Positions 44,006 through 55,539 of a stretch of DNA of 64,000 nt are shown piece by piece. This DNA comes from Cephalotus follicularis (lineage: Eukaryota; Streptophyta; Magnoliopsida; Oxalidales; Cephalotaceae). Where the stretch lies: contig BDDD01000078.1 of assembly GCA_001972305.1 (NCBI GenBank), positions 737,276 to 801,275 on the forward strand. Direction: 5' to 3'. The notes beneath the pieces are model-generated. The model did not search any database, was not told the origin of the DNA, and saw only the letters and a program-made list of their open reading frames with translations. Within the stretch, counting starts at the first letter, position 1, and each line of letters opens with the position of its first letter. Both the position numbers and the translations under genes were made by a program.

Positions 44006-45237
44006 TGTCACATCCCGCCTTCCGTTAAGACAACATATATGGTGATTTCAGTTATAAGTAATAATCCAGTATTAACATTTAAACAATTTCATAACAATAG
44101 CGGAAGCATATAAAGCCGAATTATAATTCATCCGCACGCAGCCCATACTACGTGCTTGTACAAAGCAACAATTATCCTTTTACATATAGGAAAAGTAATC
44201 AACAACAACGGAGTGTGAACGCTCATTACATTACAAACATAATGAATAAAAACCATAACAAAACAGAAGCTCTCCAATAAAGCTTCGGCAACACTTCCTC
44301 GAACGCCTTCACTTAATCTGAAATTGTAGAGGGTTAGCCATTCTCCTCACTTGGCTAAGTAGGAATAAAGCATGATAAAGAATATATAAATGTAACATGC
44401 ATGTCAGTTATCTGAAATAACATATATATAAGTATTTCAATATATATAAGCAACCAAGCCAAGTGGCCATAGACAATACAATTCAAGAATACCACACAAG
44501 GGTAAAATCAATCAATACAGTGGTTTGGGTGTCACATGTCGCTAACTCCTAGCACCAACTGTGCACCACCTAACTATCACCCTACACTCCGAAGATGATA
44601 GATCAGGTCAAATCTACCGGCAATTAGCGGGCAGGTAACAGTCAGGATCTGCATTACAGATAAGTGTGGTGGAAGCTCTAGCCAACTCCTCGCACATAGG
44701 ACCACCCCGTAGCCAGTGATGTCTCCTATCACTCGACTAACGGTAATAAGCATAGACAACCAATGCAATCAATTCAATAGAAATGTTACATAAGTTTATA
44801 ATATGCAATATAAAGTTGTTCTCTTTTGAAACATTTAAAATTCAGTGACCGTGTGTCTCTTTGGAGGAAACGGTATTCAATACAGCAAAAGTGTCTCTCA
44901 ATGGAGGAAAACCAGTAAGTTCATTTGACAATAAGTTTTCATTTGGAAAACGATAAGAAAATCCATATGCCTGCTTATAGCACTAGTTGGTTCAATCATT
45001 AATATTAAGCGTAACAATAGTATTTATGAACACTTAACAACTATACAGTATGTATAACAACATCAATAGATAGTAGTGGAACAATCAGTTCAAGGGTTCA
45101 ACAAGACGTTAGCATACCCTAGTTATCCTTGCACAATTCTCACAATGAGTGGATAGGTTGTTTACTGTCTGTAATGTAACTACACAAGACCAGGATTGAC
45201 TGTTACAATAATCCCATGTGGAGGCCAGGGTAATTAC
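44006..45237 (-). repeat. 3' portion of the 5' LTR of chromovirus E
   Basis: It starts (plus orientation) TGTCACATCCCGCC and matches the 3' LTR from 36772 to about 37995, where it is cut at 45237 by the F LTR. The rest of this LTR should lie beyond the window on the right. Confidence 0.88.
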
Positions 45238-46165
45238 TGTCACACCCGGTTTTCCATTACATTAGAGACAAGCATATATGGTGATATCATATATAAAATA
45301 ATAATCCAGCATTTATAGCAACAAATATCAATAATGTAAGTGGAAGCATCTCAATAACCGAATTATAAAGTTGCACGCATGCAGCCCATACTACGTGCTT
45401 GTACAATACCAACAATTATCCTTTTACCAACGGAAAAGTAAACAACAACAACGGAGTGTGAACGTTCATTACATTACAAAACATAATTAACAACCTTAAG
45501 CAGATAAGAAGCTCTCCTATAGGCTTTAGCAGCACCTCCCCAAATGCCTTCACTTAATCTGAAAGTGTAGGGGTTAGCCGTTGTCCTCACTTGGCTAAGT
45601 AGGAATAATGCATGATAAGGAATATATAAATGCAACATGTATGACATTTTATATCTTAAATAACATATTTAAGTATTCCAATATATAAGCAATCATGCAG
45701 GGTGGCCATAGACAATACAATTCAGGAATACCGCACAAGGGTACAATCAATAATTACAGTGGTTTGGGTGCCACATGTCACTAACTCCTAGCACAAACTG
45801 TACACCACCTAACTATCACCCTACACTCCGAAGATGATAAATCAGGTCAATTCTGCCGGTAATTGGCGGGCAGGTAACAATTAGGATCTGCTTTGCAGAT
45901 AAGTGTGGTGGAAGCTCTAGCCAACTCCTGGCACATAGGACCACCCCATAGCCAGTGATGTCTCCTATCACTCGACTAACGACAATAACATAGACAATCA
46001 ATTCAATAAATTCAATAGTAATATTACATAAGTTTATAATATGTAATATAGGGTTGTTTTCTTTTGAAACATTTAACAATTCAGTAATCGTGCATCTCGT
46101 AGGAGGAAAATGATATTCAGTACAATAACAGTACCTCTCATGGGAGGAAAATCAATAACAGTACC
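45238..46165 (-). repeat. Partial 3' LTR of chromovirus F
   Basis: It starts TGTCACACCCGG and is collinear with the F 5' LTR (49144-49995) up to about 46090 and a little further, including the GGGGTTAGCCGTTGTCCTCAC box at 45566. The homology ends at about 46165, where plus-strand integrase begins. Confidence 0.85.
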
Positions 46166-46920
46166 TCATCAGAAACCTGCGGGACTGCTACAATCACTGC
46201 CAGTGGTTGAATGGAAATGGGAGCACGTGACCATGGACTTTGTGTCAGGATTGCCGAGGTCACGCAACCAGCATGAAGCAGTATGGGTTGTTGTGGACAA
46301 ACTTACTAAGTCCGCACACTTTCTTCCGATGAACATGACATATTCTATCGAGAAGCTTGCTCGATTGTATATCTGGGAGATAGTGAGATTGCATGGGGAC
46401 CACTGATAAGGTGGAAATGATCAAGAAGAGATTGCTAGCTGCACAAAGTCGGCAGAAGAGTTACGCTGACAGCAAGAGGAGGAAACTGGAATTTGAGAAG
46501 GGAGATCATGTTTTCTTGAAGATCTCGCCTTCGAAGGGTATCTACCGTTTTGGCCTCAAAGGGAAGTTAGCTCCAAGGTACATTGGACCTTATGAGATAC
46601 TGGAGAGAGTAGGAGAGGTAGCATATCAGATTGCACTACCGCCCAGCTTGTCGGACGTGCATAACGTATTTCATGTTTCCATGTTACGGAAATACGTACC
46701 CGACCCATCTCACATTTTGAGCTACGACCCTGGATTCATCAGTCCGAGATTGACTTATGAAGAAAGGCCGACGAGGATAGTGGATCGCACAGAAAAGGTT
46801 CTAAGGAACAAGACCATCCATATGGTCAAAGTACTTTGGCGTTTTCACGGAACCGAGGAGGCTACGTGGGAACGTGAGGAAGAAATGAGGGAGACTTTTC
46901 CCCACCTTTATGAAATATAA
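46166..46920 (+). pseudogene. Element F integrase fragment and chromodomain (inverted segment)
   Basis: 46110-46406 reads HQKPAGLLQSLPVVEWKWEH, then VTMDFVSGLPRS and [20 protein letters not shown]. At about 46395 it jumps to TDKVEMIKKRLLAAQSRQKS, so the catalytic stretch carrying the second D and the E is deleted. 46393-46920 is then one open frame through LAPRYIGPYEILERVGEVAY and the chromodomain (RIVDRTEKVLRNKTIHMVKV, then LWRFHGTEEATWEREEEMRE) to a natural-looking stop. The chromodomain is intact. The enzyme is dead. Confidence 0.9.
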
Positions 46921-46950
46921 TGAAAGGGCTAAATTCGAGGACGAATTTTC

Positions 46951-47350
46951 TTTAAGGAGGGAGGAATGTAATGACTGCAAATTCAATTAATGTATATTGA
47001 TTTCCATTGTTATAATAAATATACATTTTAATTGAATTAATTGTCCAATTCTTTCAATTTGTGATTGGTAATTTTTCTTGGGATGAATTGGGATGCAATT
47101 TGGTGGAAATCCACTTAAGAAACCCTAATTTAATCCATGACAGCCGACTGTCACAGGGGAACAGTCGACTGCCTGATGCGTGTGGTGGACAGTCGACTGG
47201 CCCATACATCCAGTCGACTGGAAATTCGACAGAGCATGTGTCTGTACAGGTGTAAGACTGAACTTAGGCGTGGCAAGTAAAAGGACAAGTGTCCTAAGCT
47301 GCCATAACATGCAATGTGATACCTTGCATGTCCTCTGCACTCTCTGCAAA
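46951..47350 (+). repeat. Purine tract and first 380 bp of an F-family LTR (inverted segment)
   Basis: TTTAAGGAGGGAGGAA (46951-46966) is followed by the LTR start TGTAATGACTGC at 46967. A TCGA cluster at 47140-47222 (CAGCCGACTG, CAGTCGACTG, CAGTCGACTGG, CAGTCGACTGG) sits 175-255 bp from the start. LTR sequence ends at about 47350, where minus-strand protease begins. Confidence 0.85.
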
Positions 47351-47830
47351 GATACTTCTGTATGATCAATCACATACGCCAAATAGCCTTCACATCCTTG
47401 CTTGAGATACTTCTGTGCTCGAGTATATGAAATGATCGGAGCAGAAACATTCTTCTCCCCGACTAACTTGCACTCAGTCCCATCTTGAAGATAAAAGGTC
47501 ATCATCTTGTTATTGCAATCAACACAAGCATGATGAGCATACAACCAGTCCATCCCCAAGATTACATCAAAATCTTGGATAGGCAACACTATCAAGTCAG
47601 TAGATAACTGAATCCCAACTACCGTGATTTCACAATCTTTCATAATAGTATCAGATAGAAGACAAGTACCAGCTGGAGTACTCACCTCCAATACATAAGG
47701 TAATCTAGAAGTAACACCATGTAAGTTGAGCAAACTCGGATGCAATGAATGAATGTGTCGCACCAGGGTCAATCAATACATGAGCTAGTATGCCAGATAT
47801 AAGAATGGTAACTCCCACAACAAAGGTAGA
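47351..47830 (-). pseudogene. Element F protease
   Basis: VLIDPGATHSFIASEFAQL (end of the 47705-48319 frame) and, after a frameshift near 47735, LHGVTSRLPYVLEVSTPAGT and [19 protein letters not shown] (47125-47772 frame). It ends at the inversion breakpoint at about 47351, in the block EGYLAYVIDHT. The rest of that frame below 47351 is LTR sequence and not coding. Confidence 0.85.
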
Positions 47831-49037
47831 TTCTGGCACATCATCTCTACATAAGGTGTAGACCCTACCATTCACAATCCCTTTTCCGGTATCCTTCCGC
47901 GGTTGAGCAGCCGCAACACTACCACTCGCACCAGCACTTCCCTGTTGGCCGCGTGCTTGGTCCCTCATCATTGGATAACCACTGAGCATATGTGCTTGTG
48001 AACCACACCTCAAGCATTTCCCCATATTTTTCCAACACTCAGTCTCATCATGGTTCTGACGACCACAAAAATTACAACCACCCGCATTATGTTGATTGCT
48101 TCGGCTAGCAGTCCTTGATCGGGAATTACCGCGTTGAGCACCCCCTTGGCCCCGGTTACCAGACTTTGAGGATTTAGCAGGATTGTTACTTCCCTGCCCC
48201 TGTGATTGTGCGAGCCTCGATTGATTAGCGCGAGACCGCTCAGCTCTCCTTTCATCAGCATCGGCTTCGAGAATCATCACCCTTTCAGTAATATCTACAA
48301 AAGAAGTTAGCTGCAACATTAACAGTTTAGATCTGATGTCAGGTCAAAGGCCTTTCAGAAACCTTCGGATCATTCATGATTCACCCTCCGCAAGGTAAGG
48401 TGTGTGTCTTGTAAGCTCTACAAATCTAGTCTGGTACTGAGCTACCGTCATATCCCCTTGACGTAACTCCATCAGCTCGGTCTCCCTCCGGTCACGTTCT
48501 ATCTGTGATACATAAGTTGCAAGGAACTCAGACTGAAATCTGTCCCAAGTCTGGTCAAGTCTACGAGATTCAATTTGCTTCAGTCCTTTCCCACCAATAG
48601 GTAGCCTCGCCCCATAAGCGGTATACAGCAAAGTTGAGTTTTTGTTCATCAGTACCCTCCAAAGCAGCAAATATTTTCTCCAGGTCTCTAATCGACTGCT
48701 CGGCCATTGTAGCATTCAGCTCACTATTGAATATCGGAGGATTCTGTCTCATGAACCTCTCCAAATCTCTGCCAAATCCACTAGTATGACAAGCTTTAGG
48801 AGCCTGCTGATAGGCCCGGTTAGCCTCGTACATTTGCATAATTTGTTCCATGTTCACCGCATTAGCTAGCATCTGCTGCTGGAAGAGGTCAGCCATGCGG
48901 TCAAAATTACTCCTCTCGTCTTGCACTGGAGGAATATTCACTCTTTCGTTTACTGCCGGATCATTCCCATGCACTAGCGGTGCATTGACTCCTTTGTTGG
49001 CTCTATGCCTTCCTCTTCTACCTCTGCTTAGGTCCAT
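47831..49037 (-). pseudogene. Element F gag, broken
   Basis: 48570-49037 gives the N-terminus (MDLSRGRRGRHRANKGVNAP, RSNFDRMADLFQQQML, FGRDLERFMRQNPPIFNSEL, NFAVYRLWGEATYWWERT). After a frame change 48374-48715 continues the capsid (DQTWDRFQSEFLATYV, RQGDMTVAQYQTRFVELTRH). 47705-48319 has the basic S/R/G/N-rich region and two zinc fingers: CNFCGRQNHDETEC is intact, while the second (CLRCGSQAHMLSGYP) has Tyr for its last Cys. Confidence 0.88.
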
Positions 49038-49112
49038 TCAATTTCCTATATGGAATGACATAATCATTAGGAAACAATTCACTTAATCTCTGAGAAACTT
49101 ATCCCAGCAATA

Positions 49113-49140
49113 GCTTATTTAAAAATAAGCTCTTATACCA
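49113..49140 (-). other. Primer binding site and hairpin of element F
   Basis: On the minus strand TGGTATAAGAGC (49129-49140), next to the same 9-bp inverted repeat as in E. Both elements therefore share the variant primer site. Confidence 0.75.
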
Positions 49141-49143
49141 TGC

Positions 49144-49995
49144 TGTCACACCTCGTTTTCCATTACATTAGAGACAAGCATATACGGTGATATCAGATAT
49201 AAAATAATAATCCAACATTTATAACAACAAATTTGAATAACGTAAGCGGAAGCATCTCAATAACCAGATTATAAAGCTGCCCACACATAGCCCATACTAC
49301 GTGCTTGTACAATACCAACAATTATCCTTTTACAAACGGAAAAGTAAACAACAACAACGGAATGTGAACATTCATTACATTACAAAACATAATTAACAAC
49401 CTTAAGCAGATAAGAAGCTCTCCTATAGGCTTCAGCAGCACCTCCCCGAATGCCTTCACTTAATCTAAAATTGTAGGGGTTAGCCGTTGTCCTCACTTGG
49501 CTAAGTAGGAATAATGCATGATAAGGAATATATAAATGCAACATGTATAACATTTTATATCTTAAATAACATATTTAAGTATTCCAATATATAAGCAATC
49601 ATGCTGGGTGGCCATAGACAATACAATTCAGGAATACCGCACAAGGGTATAATCAATCAATGCAGTGGTTTGGGTGTCACATGTCGCGAACTCCTAGCAC
49701 CAACTGTGCACCACCTAACTATCACCCTACACTCTGAAGATGATAGATCAGGTCAATTCTACCGGCAATTGGCGGGCATGTAACAATCAGGATCTACATT
49801 GTAGATAAGTGTGGTGGAACCTCTAGCCAACTCTTGGCACATAGGACCACCCCGTAGCCAGTGATGTCTCCTATCACTCGACTAACGGCAATAACATAGA
49901 CAATCAATTCAATCAATTCAATAGTAATATTACATAAGTTTATAATATGTAATATAGGGTTGTTTTCTTTTGAAACATTTAACAATTAAGTAATC
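49144..49995 (-). repeat. Partial 5' LTR of chromovirus F
   Basis: It starts TGTCACACCTCG and is collinear with 45238-46090. It is cut at 49995 by the start of LTR G. The GGGGTTAGCCGTTGTCCTCAC box is at about 49476. Confidence 0.85.
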
Positions 49996-50279
49996 TGTAA
50001 CGCCCCGAATTTCATAAATAATTATTATGAAATTGGTGCGTGTATGATCGTAATAAAATCGATAGAGCCCGGAGTAATAAAAAGGCATTACGCATTTAAG
50101 TAGTAATCATGTTAGCTAAGATGGCTAATAAAATTTATTTTTAATGCGCGACAATAAAGCCCGAATGTTCGCATTTTTATTGTGATTATTTTGGTGATCG
50201 TTTTGGAAAATTTATGTCACGATTTGCGGAAAAATCGGGACCCGTACCTTAGTATTTTACCAGAAAATACTAAGGGGGA

Positions 50280-50900
50280 TGCAAAAATAATAAAAGAAGA
50301 AGGGGAGACACGGGCGCATAGCGCGCCCGTGCGTGTTACCTGTAGATGAGAGAGAGAGAGACTGGGAGAGACAGCGGGAGAGAGAGGGAGAGAGGGCGCC
50401 GGAGACAACGCCGGAGCCAACCACGTGACCGGGAGAGGACGGCGGACCACCCAGGCACGCCTACCGCCGGTAAGCTCTTCCCCTTCCCCTCTTTTCTCTT
50501 CTTTTTTCTTCTTCTCCCCGCCATTTTCGCACCTCCTCCCGGCGTTTCCCAGGCCGTTAGCGTCGCGGGTGGTGTGGGTTTTGGTGTAGAGGACTAGCTC
50601 TACCCATTTCGACCACCGGTGAGGCGTGATTCGACCGGAAAAACGGGCATTAACGCGTATAACTGGTGATTGTGTGGCATTTTTGGGTGGTGATCGGACC
50701 TGTGGAGGTCCGACGAGTTGACTCAGTGAGTCATAACTCACTGCCAGCCGTGGCGCGGTGTTCGGCACCGATTCCCGACGAGTCTTGACCGGGTTTGAGT
50801 AGACCGTTCAATGTTGAACCCGTTGATGGGTGTTTCGCCGCCTGGTTGTGTCGGTCGAAATCCGGCCGGCGTTTCGGCGACAGACATGTTTTATGTGTCG
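50280..50900. other. GC-rich segment in LTR G
   Basis: Distinctly more GC-rich than anything else in the window, with a GAGAGAGAGAGA purine run (about 50345-50395), many CCGG/CGCC words and pyrimidine-rich CTTCCCC runs near 50480-50520. The position (about 0.3-0.9 kb into the LTR) and the composition would suit a promoter/5' UTR region, but no motif proves it. Confidence 0.45.
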
Positions 50901-51299
50901 AACATAATGGAAATGTGTTGTATGTGCAGTGTGTAAGCGGCAATTGGATTTGGCAGTGAGGAACTGATCAATTGGCAAGAACCGGCTTCGGTTCAACGAT
51001 CATCGAAAAGGTTCAGCAATTGAACGTGCAGCTCGACTGTACGGTTGTTACTGCTGTAACAGGTAGGGGAAGCTATACATGCAAGTTTGAGCTCAATAAT
51101 ATTGTATTGCTGTTGATGAAATGCTTGGTTTGCGGATTATGAATTGTGTGACTGTGATTCTGTTAGGGTTTCTATGAATAGTTAACCTGCAATGCATATT
51201 GCGTTTTACAATGATTGCAGATTGAATGGCATGTGTTTTATTATTGAGTCCTATTGGTTTTGAGACGTGTTGAAGGAACCGTGTTTTGGTTCGCTTAAC

Positions 51300-51600
51300 C
51301 GTCAACGCTGAGGAAAGAAGCGTCGATGCCATCGATTGTTATACGGACAATGAGTCCTGATTCGCGATAAACGTCGATGCTTACAGAAAACATCGTTGCC
51401 ACGATTCCTTGTGTGTGAGAATGGACACGTGTGCCATTGACGCCTGAGGTTCCTACCTCAGAGCATCGACACCAAAGGGATGGGATGTTGACGCGTAAAG
51501 TTTCTGGTTGAAAGCATTGACGCTAACAGTTAAGCGGCGACGCTTAAGTGACTGGGTTGAACATTAACGCCTATATGGTGTATGTTGACGCGAATAGAGC
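51300..51600 (+). repeat. TCGA-type motif cluster in LTR G
   Basis: About twelve words: CGTCAACGCTG, GCGTCGATGCC, ACGTCGATGC, ACATCGTTGCC, CATTGACGCC, GCATCGACACC, GTTGACGCG, GCATTGACGC, GCGGCGACGC, ATTAACGCC and GTTGACGCG. The dialect is GCGTCGATGC/GTTGACGCG, 1.3-1.6 kb from the LTR start. Confidence 0.7.
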
Positions 51601-52139
51601 CCGTTTGCATTATTGAGCATATGTTTGCGTTGCATACAATTGTTGATTGAGCTATCACCTGTTTTCTAAAATGTTCTTCATTTTAGAAGTGTATAAATGG
51701 TTTATTAAATCATTGTTATATGGAAAAGTATGTTTTCCAAAAGGATTGTTATATATATTGACAAATATATATGTTCCAAGTATTTATATCTATAAATTAC
51801 TTGAAGTGTTTGAAGGGAAGTGTATTGTTGCAAGTATTTTATGAAGCATAATTTACTTGGGAAATGGAGTGTTATATATATATATGTTTGACAAATATAT
51901 ATATGTTGTAAGTATCTATACTTTTAAACGTTTTGGAAATGAACTGCAATGTTTTGAACGAGATGTTTTGATCAAGTATTTATTTTATAAATTAATTGAG
52001 TGGTATTGTGTGTGCTGTGATTGCACTATTATCGTGATTATGAATAGTGTTGGTCCGTAGCCACCGTGCTAGTATCGTTTATCGTGTATTGACTGTTGTT
52101 ACTTAGTCGCTGTGCTAGTAACATGGATGTTATTGATTG

Positions 52140-52540
52140 ATTGTGAGCGTTCCTAGCACCACGGGATGGTTAGCTACACGCTTTCCTAGCTCGGGGCCGG
52201 TTAGCAACTTTGGATTGTTGAGCTTTCCTAGCACCACGAGACGGTTAGCTGTGCGCTTTCCAAGCTCGGGGCTGGTTAGCATCATTGACGGATGGTCGAG
52301 CTATTCCTAGACATGTGCCGGTTAGCCTGTGAGCTTTCCTAGCCCTGGACGGTTAGTATCGACATGGGGCGAGCTTTCCCAGCATGGGGCCAGATAGTCG
52401 CGAGCTTTTCTGGTCTGGGACGGTTGGCGTCGCTTCGTAGTGGTTGGTCCTTTGGACGTGTTTGATTGATTGTTTGATCGAGCTTACCCCGCCTACATGC
52501 CGGTTAGCATCGATATGTGATACTACCAACCTTCGGGTGG
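52140..52540 (+). repeat. Diverged tandem array around 'GAGCTTTCCTAGC..GGTTAGC' in LTR G
   Basis: Units of about 45-60 bp repeat seven or eight times: a start like GAGCTTTCCTAGCACCACG, then GGACGGTTAGC or GGCCGGTTAGC. Copies differ in length and sequence. Other LTRs here (E, F, solo 2119) have one or two copies of a comparable 'GGTGCTAGGAGTTAGCG' word, so this family expanded it. Confidence 0.7.
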
Positions 52541-54469
52541 TAGTTATCGGACTCGGACTGTATTGTTGGCCCGTTGAGGCATAACTGATGGTTTGTTCAG
52601 TCCTTTAAGGACACGTTTGTGATTGGTCCGCTGAGGACATGACCGTGATTGTGTTGATGTAGCCCTAACGGGTTGCACCTTTACTGTGAATATGCATATA
52701 ATGATACATATATGTATATATTGATATATATATACCGTACTGCATCACTGTGCATTCATACATGACATGCATTATCATTGAAACCGAACTGTATTTATAC
52801 TTAGCCGAGTGAGGACAAAGCCTAACCCCCTACAATTTCAGATTGATTTCAGGTTGATGCAGCGGATTGTTACCGTTGAGCTCCAGGGAGTGAATGGAGT
52901 TTTATGTTGTTTTTACTTTTGAGAAATGTTAATGGATCATTGTAATAAATGAATCGATATATTGATGTATATTGTTCACGCTCCGTTTGTGGGCGGTTAA
53001 CTTTGATGATGTTTATTGTTGTAGCATGTAGTATGTGATGCATGTTACGTTATAATTCGGCTTATATTTAAATGCTTCCGCAAGTTGTTAATGGATATGG
53101 AAAGTTTTAAATTTATGGTAAATTGCATAAGCCGGATTTATATGTTGATTGTGTCACACCCCATTTAAGAGAAACGTAACATTAAAGCGGTAAAGTCAAT
53201 TAACATAAAACACAGCTCATGCAAAAACCATAAAACTTAAAACTTTTCCAAAGTACAACAGTTGTGGAAGCATAACAGAACATAAGCTGTAAACATGTAA
53301 CGTGCGTCCCATACCGCACGCTACCCAAATACAAGTCACTATAGTTAATCTCCCATAAAAACGGAGCGCGAATTACAGTACAAGATTAAAATCCTTCAGT
53401 AACAAAACCATAACAATGGTACATCCGAAAACCATAACCAACATAGGTTTAATACAAAGCAGGAAAATAAGCAAAAACAAGATCATAACAACTTGATCTC
53501 CATCCATGTCAGTCCAACCGGTCCACTGCATCAATCTGTAAAGTAGGGGGTTAGTCTTTGTCCTCACTCGGCTAAGTCATAACAGTAGTTAGGGATTAAA
53601 ATTAAATGCATGTCATGATAAGAATGCATGAATGATGCAGTGTAGAAAAACCAGTTCATATATATATGAGAAATATATATATATTAACAGTACAGTAAAA
53701 TAACAGTGGGTACATATATAAGAAAATATATGTATGCAAGATCAGTACAGTAGTAAACCGGCCAGGGCTACGTCAACAAACACAGGAATGTCCGTGAAGG
53801 ACCAACAGGCAGCATAGGACATCCACATAGGACTACAACAGGCAGGATGTCCATATAGGACCACAACAGGCAGTATGTGTAGCGCCGCCAACTCCTGGCC
53901 CCACGCTACACTCCCACTCCGGCCCCTACATCAGGCAACAGAGCAAGGCAACAGTACAGTGAGTTACCCAGCCATACTCCTGGACCCTAGGTCAACCCTC
54001 CACTAGTCGGCGCTGGCAGTCTCCGCCATGCAACTAGTGGTTCAAGCACAAACACATAGCACTTCACAGAGCAAACAGTGAATTCAAGCAGTACAGTACA
54101 GTAGGCAGTACTGATCGATTTGATCCACAACGGGCAGGTTATTTCCAAAATGTTTCCAGAAGTGACAACATTTGAAATATACATTTTCAATAGAAAATAT
54201 CTTTAAACAGTTTCAGTAGTGTAATTTCTTTATCGATCCATTCGAAAATACGTTATTTAACCAATACATATTTTCACACTCAAAATATTACATTCCGAGT
54301 TCATATATGCATTTCTAAATACCAACTCTTTAGAAATCATAAATAATTCACAAACAATATACAATCAGGCAGTAAACAGTGCATATGCAATGCATACAAA
54401 TGCTCAAATGCACTGTAACAGGAATTGGGATCGTTTCGCATCGTTTTAGGCGAACAGCAGTCTAACCAG

Positions 54470-54725
54470 TCGGTTGGAATCCTCACCAGTCGACTGTTCT
54501 GGGTCGAGCAGTATGAGTAGTCGACTGGTTCCTTCTACCAGTCGACTGTCCAATAGGCAGTCGGCTGTTGTTCTTCAATAGTCGACTATTGCAATACTCA
54601 CACACGAGAAAATTCCCAGATTTCCATCTTCTGGGTTGTAGGAAGTATGAGTAGTCGACTGCATTCCATTGGCAGTCGACTGGTATCATTGAGTAGTCGA
54701 CTGCCTTCCTTCGACAGTCGGCTGC
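54470..54725 (-). repeat. TCGA-centred motif cluster in H 3' LTR (distal)
   Basis: About eleven words in two groups with an 80-bp spacer: CAGTCGGTTGG, CAGTCGACTG, TAGTCGACTGG, CAGTCGACTG, CAGTCGGCTG, TAGTCGACTA, then TAGTCGACTG, CAGTCGACTGG, TAGTCGACTG, CAGTCGGCTG. 1.1-1.37 kb from the LTR start. Confidence 0.85.
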
Positions 54726-55539
54726 TCTGTAATTCAGTGGCATGCAAATCGATCTAACTTACTCCAACGAATTATGGTAAGCAGATAAACCATGCTCAGG
54801 GATAGGATTATAACCACAGGTTGTCATTTCATTCTTATAACAACACAACAACACTCATTTCATCATGCAAGACAAAGCTACAAAAGGTTCAACATGCATG
54901 CACAATTATCACGTTGATTCTCAGTAACAAGCATAACAGCTCCCAAAAACAGTGGCAATTACGTCCTAAAACCAGTAGCTACAAGTCACTAAACCAAGCA
55001 TTGCAATTCATGTAACATGCAGTAAATTTAAACTCAAAATGCCATTACATCTTTCCCCTACCTTTGATTCCAAGTTAGGAATCTGTAAGTCCACCTCTTT
55101 TCGTACCAATCAGTGGCTTTTAGAGCTCCCCAGAAGCTCCAACTCCAAGTCCTGCAGCTCCAAGGACAGCTCCCACCTTGAGCTCCAAGCTTCAACAATG
55201 GACAACCACTCTCTTTTCTTTGTGGTTTTCTCTCTGCTGTCTCTGTGATTCTCAACTCAACAGTACCAGGACGAGAGAGTGTGAGTGGGACAGTTTTATG
55301 CAGAGCTTTTCCTTTCTTTCTTCTTCCCCTCCTCCCATGGCACTAAATGCAATTTTCTTCCACTCACATGCAAGCACACACACACACAAGGCCAATTTCT
55401 CTGCCCCATGAGGTCCTGCATGATTCACAGGTGTCTCTTCCTTCCATCCTCTCGGTTGCATGAAGCACAGATGGCCTCCGCTTGCACTGTCAGTTATAAC
55501 ATGTGATTCCTGTCACATGCAATAAAAACAGAGCATGAT

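Larger units (their letters stand above)
36772..45237 (-). mobile_element. Ty3/gypsy chromovirus E (Tekay/Del-like), decayed
   Basis: A minus-strand element with 3' LTR 36772-39331, purine tract, pol in reverse order (chromodomain, integrase, RNase H, RT, protease), gag, primer site at 43991 and 5' LTR from 44006, cut at 45237 by element F. Over the first 345 bp the two LTRs differ at about 24 positions by eye (about 7%), so the insertion is old. All domains of an autonomous chromovirus are recognisable, each interrupted. D, F and the solo LTR at 2119 belong to the same family. Confidence 0.9.
45238..49995. mobile_element. Chromovirus F (E family), internally inverted and deleted
   Basis: Minus-strand outer parts are a partial 3' LTR end (45238-46165), protease and gag (47351-49037) and a partial 5' LTR (49144-49995). 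Between them 46166-47350 is plus-strand: integrase fragment, chromodomain, purine tract and the first 380 bp of an LTR. Flipping that block in thought gives the normal order, so an inversion inside one element explains the layout. RT, RNase H and the middle of the 3' LTR are missing. The insertion interrupts the E 5' LTR. G cuts it at 49995. Confidence 0.78.
49996..53151 (+). repeat. Chromovirus-type LTR G, 3.16 kb, missing its last ~45 bp
   Basis: It starts TGTAACGCCCCGAATTTC in the F LTR. Its end (from about 52800: GAGGACAAAGCCTAACCCCC, then GGAAAGTTTTAAATTTATGG) is collinear with the end of the H LTR until 53151, where the H element begins. The G LTR therefore lacks about 45 bp at its 3' end, cut off by the H insertion. 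A GC-rich GAGA-containing stretch (50280-50900), a TCGA-type cluster (51300-51600) and a tandem array (52140-52540) lie inside. Antisense ORFs such as 50217-50768 show no domain. No internal region of G is visible. Confidence 0.75.

Noticed and set aside
50217..50768. 183-codon minus-strand ORF in LTR G
   Set aside because: It lies in a GC-rich non-coding LTR segment where stops are rare. It has no domain, low-complexity PLSLSLPLS-type runs from a GAGA tract, and overlapping ORFs in other frames.
54483..54743. ORFs reading 'VDCQ..AVDYS' or 'QSTGR' repeats (also 3256-3523, 12124-12333, 32447-32656, 47061-47255, 55494-55811, 61845-62036)
   Set aside because: They are translations of the TCGA motif clusters. 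The repetition comes from the DNA motif and appears in both strands and several frames.
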